Of a stretch of 64,000 nt of DNA, positions 9,247 through 19,021 are shown piece after piece; position 1 is the first letter of the stretch; the number at the start of each line of letters is the position of its first letter. Source of the stretch: an uncultured Oleispira sp. (GTDB taxonomy: Bacteria; Pseudomonadota; Gammaproteobacteria; Pseudomonadales; Oceanobacteraceae); assembly GCA_913061415.1 (NCBI GenBank), contig CAJXUD010000001.1:1-64000 (forward strand), written 5' to 3'. Position numbers and translations under genes: made by a program. The notes below the pieces were generated by a model that worked only from the letters and a program-made list of their open reading frames with translations, was not told the DNA's origin and did not search any database.

Positions 9247-10489
9247 CCACCACCATATTTCGACCCGCGTCTTTTGCACGCAATAAGTATTCACCAGCCT
9301 GATTCATCATTTCATTAAGTGTTTCATATTTTATATTAGTGATGCCGGCACTAAACGCTAAACGTATAAATTCTTCTTCATTCACATCGATAAGTTTTGC
9401 GGCTAAGTGTTGTTTAAAACTATCTATCACCTGAATCGCTTGCCCGTTACTCAGCCCAGGTATAAGTACACAAAACTCTACCCCTCCCAATCGAGATACC
9501 AAAAACCTGCCAAGCATACTCTCTAATTCTCTAGAAAATATCTTCAGCACTTCATCTCCTGCCTCATGTCCATACTCTTCATTTATAAACTTAAAGCTGT
9601 CGATATCGATAATAGCCAACGATAATTCAGTCTGACTATTTATCGCTTGTTTCAATAGCTTATCGCCTGCTTCACAAAAATATCGCCTATTGTAGAGCGA
9701 GGTTAAATAATCGCGATTGGCCAAATTCTGAATTTTATTTAACTGTTCTAACGCTTCGATATTGTTCGTTACTCGACAATAGAATTCTTCTTGCTGAAAA
9801 GGTTTGTTCAGAAAGTCATCAGCCCCATTTTTAATAAATTTAATCGATAACAAACCGCCATCTTCACCCGACAATCCAATAATAATCATATCAAATTTTT
9901 CATACTGTCGACGTATCGCCTGTACTAACTCAAAACCATCCATCTCAGGCATGTTGTAATCAGTAATTACCATTTTGATATGCGGATGTATTTTTAATTG
10001 CGCCATCGCTTCAATACCGTTTTCAGCTTCTAGCACTTGGTATTTATGCGCAATTAATAACCGGGTGATGTGTTTACGATATTGCTTAGAATCCTCAACA
10101 ACCAACACTTGAATACTCTGATTTTTATAGAGGCGATTAACCATATTAATCGCATATCGATACGAGTATCGTGTCTCTTTTATCACATAGTCTACAACGC
10201 CTAGCTTCACTAACTCTTCTCGACGCTCCTCTTGGTAGCTTCCGGTAAGTACGATGACAGGAAATTTTTCTTCCAATAAAAATTCAACTAACTCACCATT
10301 AGTTGCATCAGGTAATACCAAATCAATAATGCCTGCAAATAATGTTTCTTTATGCTCGTTATAGAGTAATTTTGCTTCCTTCATCGAAGAGGCAAAAAAA
10401 GGTTCAAGCTCCAGTGATTGCTGAGCAAGGTGTTTCAGTATCTTTAGAATAATGGGACTATCTTCAACAATAAGGACTTTATTCTTCAT
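9236..10489 (-). CDS. Response regulator, REC-REC-GGDEF with GGVEF site
   Basis: Two receiver domains (about 4-120 and 125-245) precede a GGDEF domain (about 265-415), a PleD-like order. The first receiver has VEDSP and IIDLVLPD, the second VVEDS and ITDYNMPEMDG followed by KPF, so the second looks fully phosphorylatable. The cyclase signature reads GGVEF, with Val in place of the metal-binding Asp/Glu, so diguanylate cyclase activity is doubtful. The upstream start at 10522 would add 11 residues; MKNKVLIVEDSP at 10489 is the natural receiver start. No partner kinase is adjacent; a chemoreceptor gene lies upstream on the same strand. Confidence 0.88.
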   Translation of the reverse strand: MKNKVLIVEDSPIILKILKHLAQQSLELEPFFASSMKEAKLLYNEHKETLFAGIIDLVLPDATNGELVEFLLEEKFPVIVLTGSYQEERREELVKLGVVDYVIKETRYSYRYAINMVNRLYKNQSIQVLVVEDSKQYRKHITRLLIAHKYQVLEAENGIEAMAQLKIHPHIKMVITDYNMPEMDGFELVQAIRRQYEKFDMIIIGLSGEDGGLLSIKFIKNGADDFLNKPFQQEEFYCRVTNNIEALEQLNKIQNLANRDYLTSLYNRRYFCEAGDKLLKQAINSQTELSLAIIDIDSFKFINEEYGHEAGDEVLKIFSRELESMLGRFLVSRLGGVEFCVLIPGLSNGQAIQVIDSFKQHLAAKLIDVNEEEFIRLAFSAGITNIKYETLNEMMNQAGEYLLRAKDAGRNMVVGDD

Positions 10490-10618
10490 TGATAATGTCT
10501 CTGCAATATACTCGTATATCAAAGCACAAAGTGTAAATTAACTAATTTTTATTAACCTTATTTCTGTAAATAAATAAGCTAACAAAGATTAACAACCTAA
10601 CGTCTAAAGTCTTAATTT

Positions 10619-12493
10619 TTAAACTTTGAAGCGCTGAACAGTACCTTGTAGCTCAGACCCTAACTTAGCTAACTCACCACTCGCTTGGGCAGCTTGATTT
10701 GCCTGTTCATGACACACATGAGCCAGTTCATTAATTCGAACAACATTGCGATTTATTTCTTCCGAAGCAAAGCCCTGTTCTTTCGCAGCGGTCGCTACTT
10801 GGGTATTCATATCATTAATATTTGAAATATTATCGTAAATCGAATCTAAAATTTTACTGGATTGCGACACCTTTTCGATACCCGACTTTGCTCTCTCTCG
10901 AGAACGAGTAACGGTCTCAACAACATCCGCAGTTCCCTTCTGGAATTGGTTAATATTCTCGCGTATTGATTCGGTAGATTCTTGAGTACGACTTGCAAGT
11001 GTTCTCACCTCATCGGCTACAACAGCAAAGCCTCGCCCCTGCTCACCCGCTCGGGCTGCTTCAATTGCAGCGTTTAATGCAAGTAGATTTGTTTGTTCAG
11101 CAATTGCGCTAATTGTGGATAAAATATCTCCGATGCTTTCACTGTTTTTTTGTAATTCTTCAATGGCTTGAGCAGCGCCTTCCACTTCGTTATTTAAACG
11201 CTCAATTTCAACTCGAGCATCATCGGTTACCGTTTTTCCTCGACCGATTTCAATGGTGACATCATTCACCGCAGAAGCGGCGGTATCTGCATTTTCAGCA
11301 ATGCTTTGTATCGTCGCAGTCATTTCATTAATCGCGGTCACAGCCTGTTCTATTTCTTGCTGCTGCTGCTCGCTCGCATCTCCCACCTCTTTAGTGATGC
11401 ACGACATTTCTTCCGACGCTTGCGCAACTTGGATCGACCCATCTTTGACTTGGTTCACGGTATCTCGCAAGCTAGAAATTAACGCATCAAAAGAACGCGA
11501 TAACGCTCCTACTTCATCATGAGATATATGATTCACTAACTTTGTTAAATCTAAGTCATCAGCAATAATATGGATTTTTTCAGTAATAGATTGAACGGGG
11601 CGATAAATTGCGCGTGAGATTATGATCATCAAACCTGACAGTAATGAGAATATAACGATAATTATGACTGTAAGATTGATATAGACTAACGCTGTTGTCT
11701 TAGCGATCTCTGAATTTACAAATTCGGTTAATGTATCAAAAGATTCTTCTGTTGAATGAACGGTTGCTCTCAATTCAGCCAATAAACCTGAGTTTTTATC
11801 TAGCCCCAGCGTCATTTCATTATCCACCAGGCTTTTGAAATCTTCGCGGTAACGGCTAATTTTATCGGTCATTTCTTCAATGGTATAAGGTTCATACTCA
11901 TCTAAAGCATTGGTGAATTTTGTATAATTCTTTTCAAACTTTGCCAGATATTTCATATCTCGGCGCAACATAAAATCTTTTTCATTACGTCTTAACATGA
12001 GTAAATGAACTAATATTTCATGTTGCCCCGCTTCTTCTGATAATCTCTCAATATCATGAACGGCAGAGCGTAATGTGCCATACAGTCCACTTTCTGAATC
12101 AAGCCCAATTTCTGTTTGAAGAGTGACGATTTGATTAAAAATTTCTTCATAATCATTAATCAGTTGCGACAACTTCACAGCTTGCGCGGTCTCTAAGTTT
12201 TGAGCAGCCAAAGCATCACTTAATTGAAGAATACTGGTTTTCATTGCCATGGCAGAGGCAGTAAATTTCTCACTGTACTTTTCATCCTTACGGGTAAGGA
12301 AGTCTTTCTCATGCTTCCTCAAGGTTAATACGTCACTATTCAACTCTTCTTTAATAAGTAATATATTGTTTAATTGTCCGATTCGACCGAACTCATAAAC
12401 GCTAACCGCGGTGGTCAGAACCAATCCAATGATGACACAACATAAGATAAGTGAGTGTTTATTTTTAATGCTAATATTACTTAGAAAATTCAT
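10619..12493 (-). CDS. Methyl-accepting chemotaxis protein with HBM-type sensor
   Basis: This 624-residue chemoreceptor has a membrane helix near residues 12-34, a long periplasmic helical region, a second membrane helix (about 268-292), HAMP, and a signalling hairpin whose tip contains [16 protein letters not shown]. The periplasmic part holds two related motifs, [15 protein letters not shown] and [15 protein letters not shown], the hallmark of the helical bimodular (HBM) sensor class typified by McpS of Pseudomonas putida, which binds organic acids. The ligand here cannot be told. ATG 12493 is preceded by AGGG. No CheB/CheR-binding pentapeptide is visible; the protein ends VQRFKV. Confidence 0.93.
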   Translation of the reverse strand: MNFLSNISIKNKHSLILCCVIIGLVLTTAVSVYEFGRIGQLNNILLIKEELNSDVLTLRKHEKDFLTRKDEKYSEKFTASAMAMKTSILQLSDALAAQNLETAQAVKLSQLINDYEEIFNQIVTLQTEIGLDSESGLYGTLRSAVHDIERLSEEAGQHEILVHLLMLRRNEKDFMLRRDMKYLAKFEKNYTKFTNALDEYEPYTIEEMTDKISRYREDFKSLVDNEMTLGLDKNSGLLAELRATVHSTEESFDTLTEFVNSEIAKTTALVYINLTVIIIVIFSLLSGLMIIISRAIYRPVQSITEKIHIIADDLDLTKLVNHISHDEVGALSRSFDALISSLRDTVNQVKDGSIQVAQASEEMSCITKEVGDASEQQQQEIEQAVTAINEMTATIQSIAENADTAASAVNDVTIEIGRGKTVTDDARVEIERLNNEVEGAAQAIEELQKNSESIGDILSTISAIAEQTNLLALNAAIEAARAGEQGRGFAVVADEVRTLASRTQESTESIRENINQFQKGTADVVETVTRSRERAKSGIEKVSQSSKILDSIYDNISNINDMNTQVATAAKEQGFASEEINRNVVRINELAHVCHEQANQAAQASGELAKLGSELQGTVQRFKV

Positions 12494-12579
12494 TCTAATA
12501 CCCTGAAAATAATTCTACGTTCATTGAGTATAGATGAGTCTAAGTAAGCTGGAGGGTTTATGACGATATTGTTGAGTTG

Positions 12580-12607
12580 GCTTCCTTTTATATAACAAAA
12601 AGGAAGC
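12580..12607 (-). terminator. Hairpin between the ZnuD-like gene and the chemoreceptor gene
   Basis: GCTTCCTTTT (12580-12589) is complementary to AAAAGGAAGC (12598-12607) over 10 bp with an 8-base loop. It lies about 45 bases past the receptor stop on the minus strand, so it probably ends the zinc-receptor transcript, but no U tract follows the stem. Confidence 0.45.
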
Positions 12608-12651
12608 TCTGATGGGTCTTTTACTACGATTACTCTTAAAAGATGAGCGCT

Positions 12652-14832
12652 CTAGAACTTTAAGCTAAGCGCTAAACTGACATTCCTACCAGGTTGCGGG
12701 GCTTGCTCTTTTACGAAAGAAGTATGCTGCCTGATCTCTTCATCGAGTAAATTATTCGCTTTTAAATCAATACGATACTCATTTTTGGCAAGCATTGCCT
12801 GATACGTTACGCCTAAGCTTAGTAAGTCATAGCCTAAACTTACTTCTTCATTCTCAGCGACTTGATCTTGCTTTTGAATTTGCTGCCACTGTCCAAATAG
12901 CATCCAGTCAGATTGGGTTGAAAATAACGCCATGCTAGACGCTTCAAAACCCAAACCAATACGATCGGCCGGAATACGTGGCAGATCATTCGCCCTTACT
13001 CGGTCGGCCATGCCCGTTAATGTTAAACCCTCTATTAATTGGAAAGCCACATCTAATTCGCCCCCCACAAAAGTCGCATCTTGCTGAACAACGTTGTACT
13101 GGCCAAAACCATCAACTTCACGGTTGGCATTTTGGGCATAGATAAAGTCTGAAATGTTGTTTTGATACAGATTTAATACGGTTGTTAATTGGCCCTTAGT
13201 TTTACGCACGCCAACTTCTATATTCAAAGCTTCTTCAACTTTTAAATTAGGGTTACCCACATCAAAAGTCTGAGTAGCCGCATGAGCACCACAAGAAAAC
13301 AGTTCTTGGGTTGCTGGCGCACGCTGAGCTGAAGTCAACGAGCCCACTAGCTGCCACCCCTGTGAACCTGCAAAGTTAAGATCACGTACTAAGCCTAATG
13401 ATAAGCTATGAGTATCAAAATCTTTGTTCTTATACTGTTCAGCGCTCAAGCCTTCGGCTTCACAAATGGGATTAATACTGTCTGGCTTATTAGGTGATAG
13501 CTTAGCCTGCTCTAAACGTGCTCCCAGCTCTATCCCCCAATCAGAGACTTTGGTTTTTCCTAACCAAAATACACCGACAAGCGAGCTGTCTGTTTTGGGA
13601 ACCACGGCCTCTTCGCCCACCGCTTTAAAAGTATCTTGCGAGAACTGAATGCCTACTGCTTGAGAAAGCTTAGTTTGAAAAAGACCGTCTACTGGAGCAA
13701 GTAATACTTCACTGCGCCCTTCAAATCCTTTGCGGCGAAATTTAGTGCCTATAACCCCATCTTCAATTTCATCGTGGCGATAGTCATTAAAGCCTATGCG
13801 GAATTTAACCGAATCTATTCCTTCTATTGGTTGATCAACACGACTGTCTAAATCAATTCGACGCTGACGCATCTCAATACGAGCGCCCTCACTTTCGTGG
13901 TGTTCATGTTCTTCAGCTGTTTCGCCTTCTACATGCTCTTCTTCATGCACATGACCTGGCAAACCGTATTCACTTTTACTTTCACTCAGCGCAATACCCA
14001 CGTAGCCAGACGGAAAAACATAACTCGAGCCAAACGTAAGATTATTACTGTAAGACGTATCGGAATTACCTAATGTCTCTTCAGTATCATGCTCGTCATG
14101 CGCCTCTTCAGTTTCCCCTTCCTCGTGCTCGTCATGTTCAGCTAATTCAGGCAGTTCATATTCGTCACTGCGAAAGTGGCTGGCCGATACACGCCAATGC
14201 ACTTCGTTACCTGAAGATAAATCGACAGAATTCGAGTGGTTCATCGCCGCCGTTTTTCCTTTATTTACCGTGTCATACTGTACTCGAATATTGGTTGATG
14301 GCTGGGCTAACCCCGTTGGAATACGTTCATCGACTACATTTACCACACCGCCAAAAGCACCACTGCCGTACATTAGCGTCGCAGGGCCGCGTAGGACTTC
14401 AATTTTCGTTGCACTCTGAGCATCGGCATTCACGCCATGATCTGGGCTAATCGTTGACGCATCTAAAGTATCAATACCATCTTGTAAAACTTTAACCCGC
14501 GCACCCGACATACCACGAACGACAGGGCGCCCCACAGACGAACCATAACTTGAGTTATGAATGCCGGGCTGTGCTGATAGGGTTTCACCTAGGCTGGTTG
14601 CGCGCTGTCTGTTTAGATCTTCGTCTGTCAGCAGTGTTGCAGGTTGTGCCATCTCATTTTGACCTTGATCAAAGCTATGCGCACTGATTACGACCTTATC
14701 AAGCTGAATGCTCTGATCGCGGGTGTCTGAGCCAGAGTCTAGGCTAGTGTCTGCTTGAGCATTTAAAACGGATGATGCCAGCAGCATCGCCATAACGCGA
14801 CTTAGACGCGGCTGAATTAATAATTTTTTCAT
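12652..14832 (-). CDS. znuD: ZnuD-like TonB-dependent zinc receptor
   Basis: An outer-membrane gated channel of about 726 residues. It has a signal peptide (MKKLLIQPRL to about residue 28), a plug domain with RGMSGARVKVLQDG and PATLMYGSGAFGG, and a beta-barrel ending in LALSLKF with terminal Phe. Two extracellular-type loops are packed with His and Glu (for example EHDEHEEGETEEAHDEHD and HVHEEEHVEGETAEEHEHH), as in ZnuD-type zinc receptors. ATG 14832 is preferred over the in-frame start at 14868 because it begins the signal peptide. It follows a small HxxxH/CxxC gene on the same strand, and a Zur-like box precedes that pair. Another divalent metal as substrate cannot be excluded. Confidence 0.88.
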   Translation of the reverse strand: MKKLLIQPRLSRVMAMLLASSVLNAQADTSLDSGSDTRDQSIQLDKVVISAHSFDQGQNEMAQPATLLTDEDLNRQRATSLGETLSAQPGIHNSSYGSSVGRPVVRGMSGARVKVLQDGIDTLDASTISPDHGVNADAQSATKIEVLRGPATLMYGSGAFGGVVNVVDERIPTGLAQPSTNIRVQYDTVNKGKTAAMNHSNSVDLSSGNEVHWRVSASHFRSDEYELPELAEHDEHEEGETEEAHDEHDTEETLGNSDTSYSNNLTFGSSYVFPSGYVGIALSESKSEYGLPGHVHEEEHVEGETAEEHEHHESEGARIEMRQRRIDLDSRVDQPIEGIDSVKFRIGFNDYRHDEIEDGVIGTKFRRKGFEGRSEVLLAPVDGLFQTKLSQAVGIQFSQDTFKAVGEEAVVPKTDSSLVGVFWLGKTKVSDWGIELGARLEQAKLSPNKPDSINPICEAEGLSAEQYKNKDFDTHSLSLGLVRDLNFAGSQGWQLVGSLTSAQRAPATQELFSCGAHAATQTFDVGNPNLKVEEALNIEVGVRKTKGQLTTVLNLYQNNISDFIYAQNANREVDGFGQYNVVQQDATFVGGELDVAFQLIEGLTLTGMADRVRANDLPRIPADRIGLGFEASSMALFSTQSDWMLFGQWQQIQKQDQVAENEEVSLGYDLLSLGVTYQAMLAKNEYRIDLKANNLLDEEIRQHTSFVKEQAPQPGRNVSLALSLKF

Positions 14833-14945
14833 TGAAATACTTTCTCTTACACATAAATGCTCACGCATGAACGCTTTACATAGCGCACATTAAGCAGCAT
14901 TTATACATTCTATAACTGTCGATTGGGTGTCATAACGGATAAAGA

Positions 14946-15260
14946 TTAAGCTGAGAAAGTAAGGGGTGGCGCGCGGGTTGGTGGCGAGTAATCTCGATTA
15001 AAAGACAAGTGCAGTGGTGCAAAAACTACGAGCGGTTGATCAAAGAACAGATTTGGCAAGCTGATCGCAGGGGGAATGATTCCTCCATCTGCGCTTTGGC
15101 TTAATAAACAAAATTCACAATGCGTATCTGTGCTTAAAGCATCGTGGGCTAATTGCTCATGCAAGCTTTGCAATGCGGCCACAGCAATCAGCAGCACACT
15201 GAGCAGCATAGGTAGCTGCTTAGAACGCAGCCAACGCGTGAATGTAAATCTTGAAGTCAC
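14946..15260 (-). CDS. Small membrane protein with HxxxH and CxxC, DUF2946-like
   Basis: The 104-residue product has one hydrophobic segment (about 16-33), then HEQLAHDALSTDTHCEFC, combining spaced histidines with CxxC, then a Pro-rich tail. This resembles DUF2946-type proteins found beside metal transport genes; assignment is from memory. It starts at GTG 15260 with AGG nine bases upstream. It lies upstream of the ZnuD-like gene (about 113 bases) on the same strand, behind a Zur-like box at 15319-15333, so a role in periplasmic zinc handling is inferred. Metal binding is not proven. Confidence 0.7.
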   Translation of the reverse strand: MTSRFTFTRWLRSKQLPMLLSVLLIAVAALQSLHEQLAHDALSTDTHCEFCLLSQSADGGIIPPAISLPNLFFDQPLVVFAPLHLSFNRDYSPPTRAPPLTFSA

Positions 15261-15318
15261 AAAAACAACCTACTTTAAAGTAAGACGCACTGCTTTGATC
15301 AAACAGATGGTTATGATA

Positions 15319-15333
15319 TGTTATAAAATAACA
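15319..15333 (-). promoter_or_regulatory. Zur-like operator of the ZnuD operon
   Basis: TGTTATAAAATAACA is an inverted repeat with six paired positions on each side and one mismatch next to the centre, matching the core of the gammaproteobacterial Zur box (TGTTATAnTATAACA). It lies about 60 bases upstream of the small HxxxH/CxxC gene. It is one base different from the boxes at 23137 and 26847. Confidence 0.72.
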
Positions 15334-15435
15334 ATTTGGCGCTATTCTGCACAAAGCTCTAACCAAAGTAAAGATGGTTAAAGCATTTAGAGTCAGTTTA
15401 TTTAGAAAATTATGCGGTCTAGAGTGAGACGTATA

Positions 15436-16191
15436 CTAGCGGCGATTCCAAGCAAGGCATTCTTCTAAGGTAATGCCTTTACCCCCAAAGATATCTAAAG
15501 CACTGCCAATCGTGAGATCGACCTTGCCAGCAGACAGTTCATCGACACGTTTCAAATCTTGTAAAGAGCGAGCGCCACCTGCGTACGTCACAGGAATGGA
15601 GGCGTGCTGGCCTAATAAAGTTACCAGCTCTTCATCAATGCCGGCCTGTAAGCCTTCTACGTCGGCAGCGTGAATCAAAAACTCATCACAATGGTTTGCT
15701 AGCTCAGATAATGTTTGGCCATCAACAGCCGTCTCTGTCACAGTCTGCCAGCGATCGGTAGCAATATTCCAGCCCGTGTCTGTACGGCGACAGCTCAGGT
15801 CTAATACCAGGCGATCCTTACCGGTTTCGGCCTTTAAAGCTTCTAAGCGCTGCCAAGAGAATTGTCCGTCTTCAAATAAATAGGAGGTCACAATTACATG
15901 GCTTGCACCGGCTTGTAGGAACTCAGCGGCGTTGCCTTGATTAACACCACCACCAAACTGCAATGCATTAGGCCAAGCCGCTAAGGCCTTTAACACTTCT
16001 TCTTTATTGCCAGGGCCTAGCGCAATAACGTGGCCACCTTGTAGGTTATGCTGGCGATAAAGCTGGGCATAATAAGCAGCGTCATACTGGCTAACAAAGT
16101 TAGTATCGGCACCTTGATCATTCAAGCTGCCACCTACGATTTGCTTAACCTGACCTTGGTGAAGATCGATACACGGACGAAACTGAGTCAC
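15436..16191 (-). CDS. hisA: Eukaryotic-type ProFAR isomerase (HisA/HIS6)
   Basis: The enzyme isomerises ProFAR to PRFAR, the fourth step of histidine synthesis. The sequence follows fungal HIS6 rather than ordinary bacterial HisA: FRPCIDLHQGQVKQIVGG, TNFVSQYDAAYYAQLY, FLIHAADVEGL, VTYAGGARS and GSALDIFGG all match the HIS6 layout (TIGR02129 type) recalled from yeast. Length is 251 residues. The GTG start at 16191 has AGGTAG upstream. No other his gene is adjacent. Such eukaryote-like HisA genes are known in scattered bacteria; whether it replaces or accompanies a normal hisA cannot be seen here. Confidence 0.92.
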   Translation of the reverse strand: MTQFRPCIDLHQGQVKQIVGGSLNDQGADTNFVSQYDAAYYAQLYRQHNLQGGHVIALGPGNKEEVLKALAAWPNALQFGGGVNQGNAAEFLQAGASHVIVTSYLFEDGQFSWQRLEALKAETGKDRLVLDLSCRRTDTGWNIATDRWQTVTETAVDGQTLSELANHCDEFLIHAADVEGLQAGIDEELVTLLGQHASIPVTYAGGARSLQDLKRVDELSAGKVDLTIGSALDIFGGKGITLEECLAWNRR

Positions 16192-16284
16192 AATGGCTAC
16201 CTATAAAAGCTATCAATAAAACGAGTTATACAAACTGACGATAAAAGAGATCCATTATATCGGATATTAAAAGCCCGTGTCAGC

Positions 16285-17586
16285 TTAGCGTTTTGGCGTG
16301 TCGTCTGTGTCCGGCTCATCATTGTCTGTTACACCAAACTCTTCGTCATCACTGGCTGTGTCATCGACATCAGAAGTCTGATCATCAGAGCGCGCATTTT
16401 CTTCTTTCAGTGCTTCTAACTCGGCTTCTGCTTTCTCTTCGGCGACTTCTTCTGCAGCCGCTCGACTCGCAGAGATTTGGCCTTGAAAGTAATCAACTAG
16501 TGCTTCTGTCACCGCTTTTTCTGTCGGCTGAAATTCTGTTTTCACCAGTACAATTAAAGACTGCGCATGAACATGCTCATCCCCTTTTGGATGAGCAACC
16601 ACATTACCTTCTTTGGTCACATAGCCTAATGCGGTACCTAAGTTGGCTTGAATCAAGGCATTTACAACATCAGCCCACGGCTCACCTTCAAGCCATACCG
16701 GGTAGCGATGAGGGTGGTCGTTAGCACGAGTAAACATATCTTCAATGATTACTTCTGATCCTGGAGCATCCATCGAGCGAACAATAATTTCTGGGTACGA
16801 ACGAATCGGTCTTAATACCGATTTCACACCGAGTGCTTTCATTCGTGGTCGATTTTCATCCATCACGCATTCAATAATGGTTTTATGGCACGCGTGTAGC
16901 TCATTCAGGCGATGAGCAACATCAAAGGTGAAACTATCACTATCGCTAACATATTCATTGCGTGCTAAAACAACGATGTGCTTAGCCCGTTCTGCGCCAG
17001 CACGTTCTAAATCAGCAGGATTACTTGGCGTGCCATTAACATGCACAGCGCCTAATTCACGCAGTGAGTCAGGCAGGCCCGATGTAAAATCGGTATTTAA
17101 CAGCTGGACAGGAATATTTTCATAATCAGAATTTTCACGAATTTGTGTGATCAACCGAATAAAGTAGTGCTCGCGATTATATTTAGGCGCGTTGATGATT
17201 AAGATGTGTTCTTCCATATTCCAATTCCAATGTCCTGTGCGAATTTTTTCTCTGCGGGCGATACGAAAATCGACATAATCGCTGATTAAAAATGTCATTA
17301 GCGTAATGCCACAAAAATAGATCAACCCAATGGTGGCAGCTTGCCCATAGGGCGTTGCCGGAGATAAGTCACCAAACCCTACCGTTGTAAGGGTTGTTAG
17401 AGTTAACCAAATCCCCTGCCACAACGTCATACCTTCTAAATAAACCATTAAGCCTGCATGAATGCTTATTAACACAAGCATAATAGCGGCGGTACGCATG
17501 ACCGCCCGCTTAATGGTTTTATCCGTTTGATAGACAGCATGACGAACTCGCTGCTGATGGCGAATAAAACGTGTGAACTTGCTCAA
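16285..17586 (-). CDS. Two-TM potassium channel with TrkA-N (RCK) domain
   Basis: Residues 30-50 and about 82-103 are membrane helices flanking a pore loop with selectivity filter TVGFG (68-72), typical of potassium channels. Residues about 125-245 form a Rossmann-like RCK/TrkA-N domain, followed by a second ligand-binding-type region. The last 60 residues are very acidic (DDTASDDEEFGVTDNDEPD), an unusual tail that may be disordered. The start is a TTG at 17586 with a good GAAGGA site five bases upstream; no ATG fits better. It is divergent from the FAD oxidoreductase gene. The gating ligand is unknown. Confidence 0.88.
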   Translation of the reverse strand: MSKFTRFIRHQQRVRHAVYQTDKTIKRAVMRTAAIMLVLISIHAGLMVYLEGMTLWQGIWLTLTTLTTVGFGDLSPATPYGQAATIGLIYFCGITLMTFLISDYVDFRIARREKIRTGHWNWNMEEHILIINAPKYNREHYFIRLITQIRENSDYENIPVQLLNTDFTSGLPDSLRELGAVHVNGTPSNPADLERAGAERAKHIVVLARNEYVSDSDSFTFDVAHRLNELHACHKTIIECVMDENRPRMKALGVKSVLRPIRSYPEIIVRSMDAPGSEVIIEDMFTRANDHPHRYPVWLEGEPWADVVNALIQANLGTALGYVTKEGNVVAHPKGDEHVHAQSLIVLVKTEFQPTEKAVTEALVDYFQGQISASRAAAEEVAEEKAEAELEALKEENARSDDQTSDVDDTASDDEEFGVTDNDEPDTDDTPKR

Positions 17587-17745
17587 GTGTATTCCTTCAG
17601 ATGATCGACAAGATTCTTATAACATAAATAAACTATAACATGATATTAACCCACGCCGTCTGTACATATGTACTGTTGATACTCTCGGTATCTCACGCTA
17701 ATTAGTGATAGTATTTAATCAATTAATATCGGTATAGAGTAGATA

Positions 17746-19014
17746 ATGGTCAAACCAACCTTAGCAGTAATCGGTAGTGGCATTGCAGGCTTGTCAGCGG
17801 CGTGGTTGCTGAAAGATAAATATCAAGTTACGTTATTCGAACGCCATGCCAAACCAGGCATGGGCGCTTATGCGGTTGATGTAGGTAATCAAGGTAAGCG
17901 TGTAGAAATAGACATCCCGCTTAGAATTATCACGGCTGGTTATTACCATGAATTGTTCAAGCTTTATCAGACCTTAGGCGTCGAGATTGAAAGAACCGAT
18001 CATGCCGGAGCATTTTTCACCCATACTGGCGGTGATGTTTTTCATTATAAAAACTACAACGTGGGTAAATATCGATTCTCATTTTTAAACAGCCCCAAGC
18101 GCTTATCACGTACCAATTTTCAACAGGGCATGGCCGCGATAAAATTCTTTCGCGACATTAAAAAAGTAGATATAGAAGACATCAAGTTACTGACCTTTGG
18201 TGAGTTTCTAGAATCATGGCCCTCTACAAATCGCTCTTTTGTCGATGGTGTATTAATGCCAATGCTTGCTACGATTTGCACCTGTAATTATGACAATATT
18301 AAGCAATATCCTGCTCATATAATTATTGGTTACCTTACCTGTGGCGTAGCAAATGAAGGCGTGTGGAAAGCAACGCATGGTGTTGCCGATATTGTGGCTA
18401 AAATCACACAAGGTTACGAAGTCAAAAGCCATAGCCAAATTGCTAATATTACATCTTCCGGCACAGCGGTAGATATCGTCTTAGTATCGGGAGAAAAATT
18501 TATTTTTGATCAGGTTGTTGTTGCAACACAACCTCAACATGCTGGCCCTATGATAGCGAAAGATCAGCCAGCACTGGCTCATCATTTTCAACAAATCGAT
18601 TTTGCTACGAGTAATATGGTTGTTCATCGCGACAGCAGTATTTACCCTCGCCCTTGGCATCAAATTTCACCTGTCTGTTATTCGGTGAATCCTAATCATC
18701 AACGCCCAATGGCGACTGTATGCTTAAATAAATCAATGCCAACGGTTAAAGATTGCTTGCCTGTTTTTCAAACGTGGCACCCAACACAAACCATCAATCC
18801 TGATACCGTATTAGCCAGCGTTACCTTCGAGCGCCCCATCATTAGTTTTGAATCGTTAAACCATATTCAAGAGATCAAAAAATCGATGCAGAAAGATAAT
18901 AATCGAATTTGGTTTTGTGGATCTTACCTCGGCGATGGTATTCCGCTATTAGAAGCCGGCGTTCGCTCATCTCTCGCCGTAGCAAATGATCTAGGAGTAA
19001 AAACGCCTTGGTAG
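17746..19014 (+). CDS. FAD-dependent amine-oxidase-like oxidoreductase
   Basis: The N-terminus LAVIGSGIAGLSAAWLL (5-21) is a dinucleotide-binding motif followed by the acidic residue of FERH, and the C-terminus WFCGSYLGDGIPLLEAGVRS is the usual FAD-contacting end of NAD(P)-binding flavoprotein oxidases and desaturases. Length is 422 residues. Relatives are often annotated as NAD/FAD-dependent oxidoreductases near fatty-acid or cyclopropane-lipid genes; no such genes flank it here. The substrate is unknown. It converges on the MEST-like hydrolase gene with a 7-base gap, and two direct TATAACAT copies lie in its upstream region. Confidence 0.85.
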   Translation: MVKPTLAVIGSGIAGLSAAWLLKDKYQVTLFERHAKPGMGAYAVDVGNQGKRVEIDIPLRIITAGYYHELFKLYQTLGVEIERTDHAGAFFTHTGGDVFHYKNYNVGKYRFSFLNSPKRLSRTNFQQGMAAIKFFRDIKKVDIEDIKLLTFGEFLESWPSTNRSFVDGVLMPMLATICTCNYDNIKQYPAHIIIGYLTCGVANEGVWKATHGVADIVAKITQGYEVKSHSQIANITSSGTAVDIVLVSGEKFIFDQVVVATQPQHAGPMIAKDQPALAHHFQQIDFATSNMVVHRDSSIYPRPWHQISPVCYSVNPNHQRPMATVCLNKSMPTVKDCLPVFQTWHPTQTINPDTVLASVTFERPIISFESLNHIQEIKKSMQKDNNRIWFCGSYLGDGIPLLEAGVRSSLAVANDLGVKTPW

Positions 19015-19021
19015 ACGGTTG

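Noticed and set aside
14073-14450. 125-residue + strand frame opposite the ZnuD-like gene
   Set aside because: It is antisense to the conserved plug domain and His-rich loops, with no ribosome binding site or family resemblance.
14869-14945. A separate Zur box directly upstream of the ZnuD-like gene
   Set aside because: Only loose TATA-rich matches occur there; the good match lies upstream of the preceding gene.
16293-16724. 143-residue + strand frame opposite the potassium channel gene
   Set aside because: It is antisense to the channel's well-supported C-terminus, and its composition (Leu/His/Arg-rich) is typical of a shadow frame.
17619-17641. Two TATAACAT copies upstream of the FAD oxidoreductase, resembling Zur half-sites
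   Set aside because: They are direct, not inverted, repeats with AT-rich spacing, so they do not form a Zur dyad.
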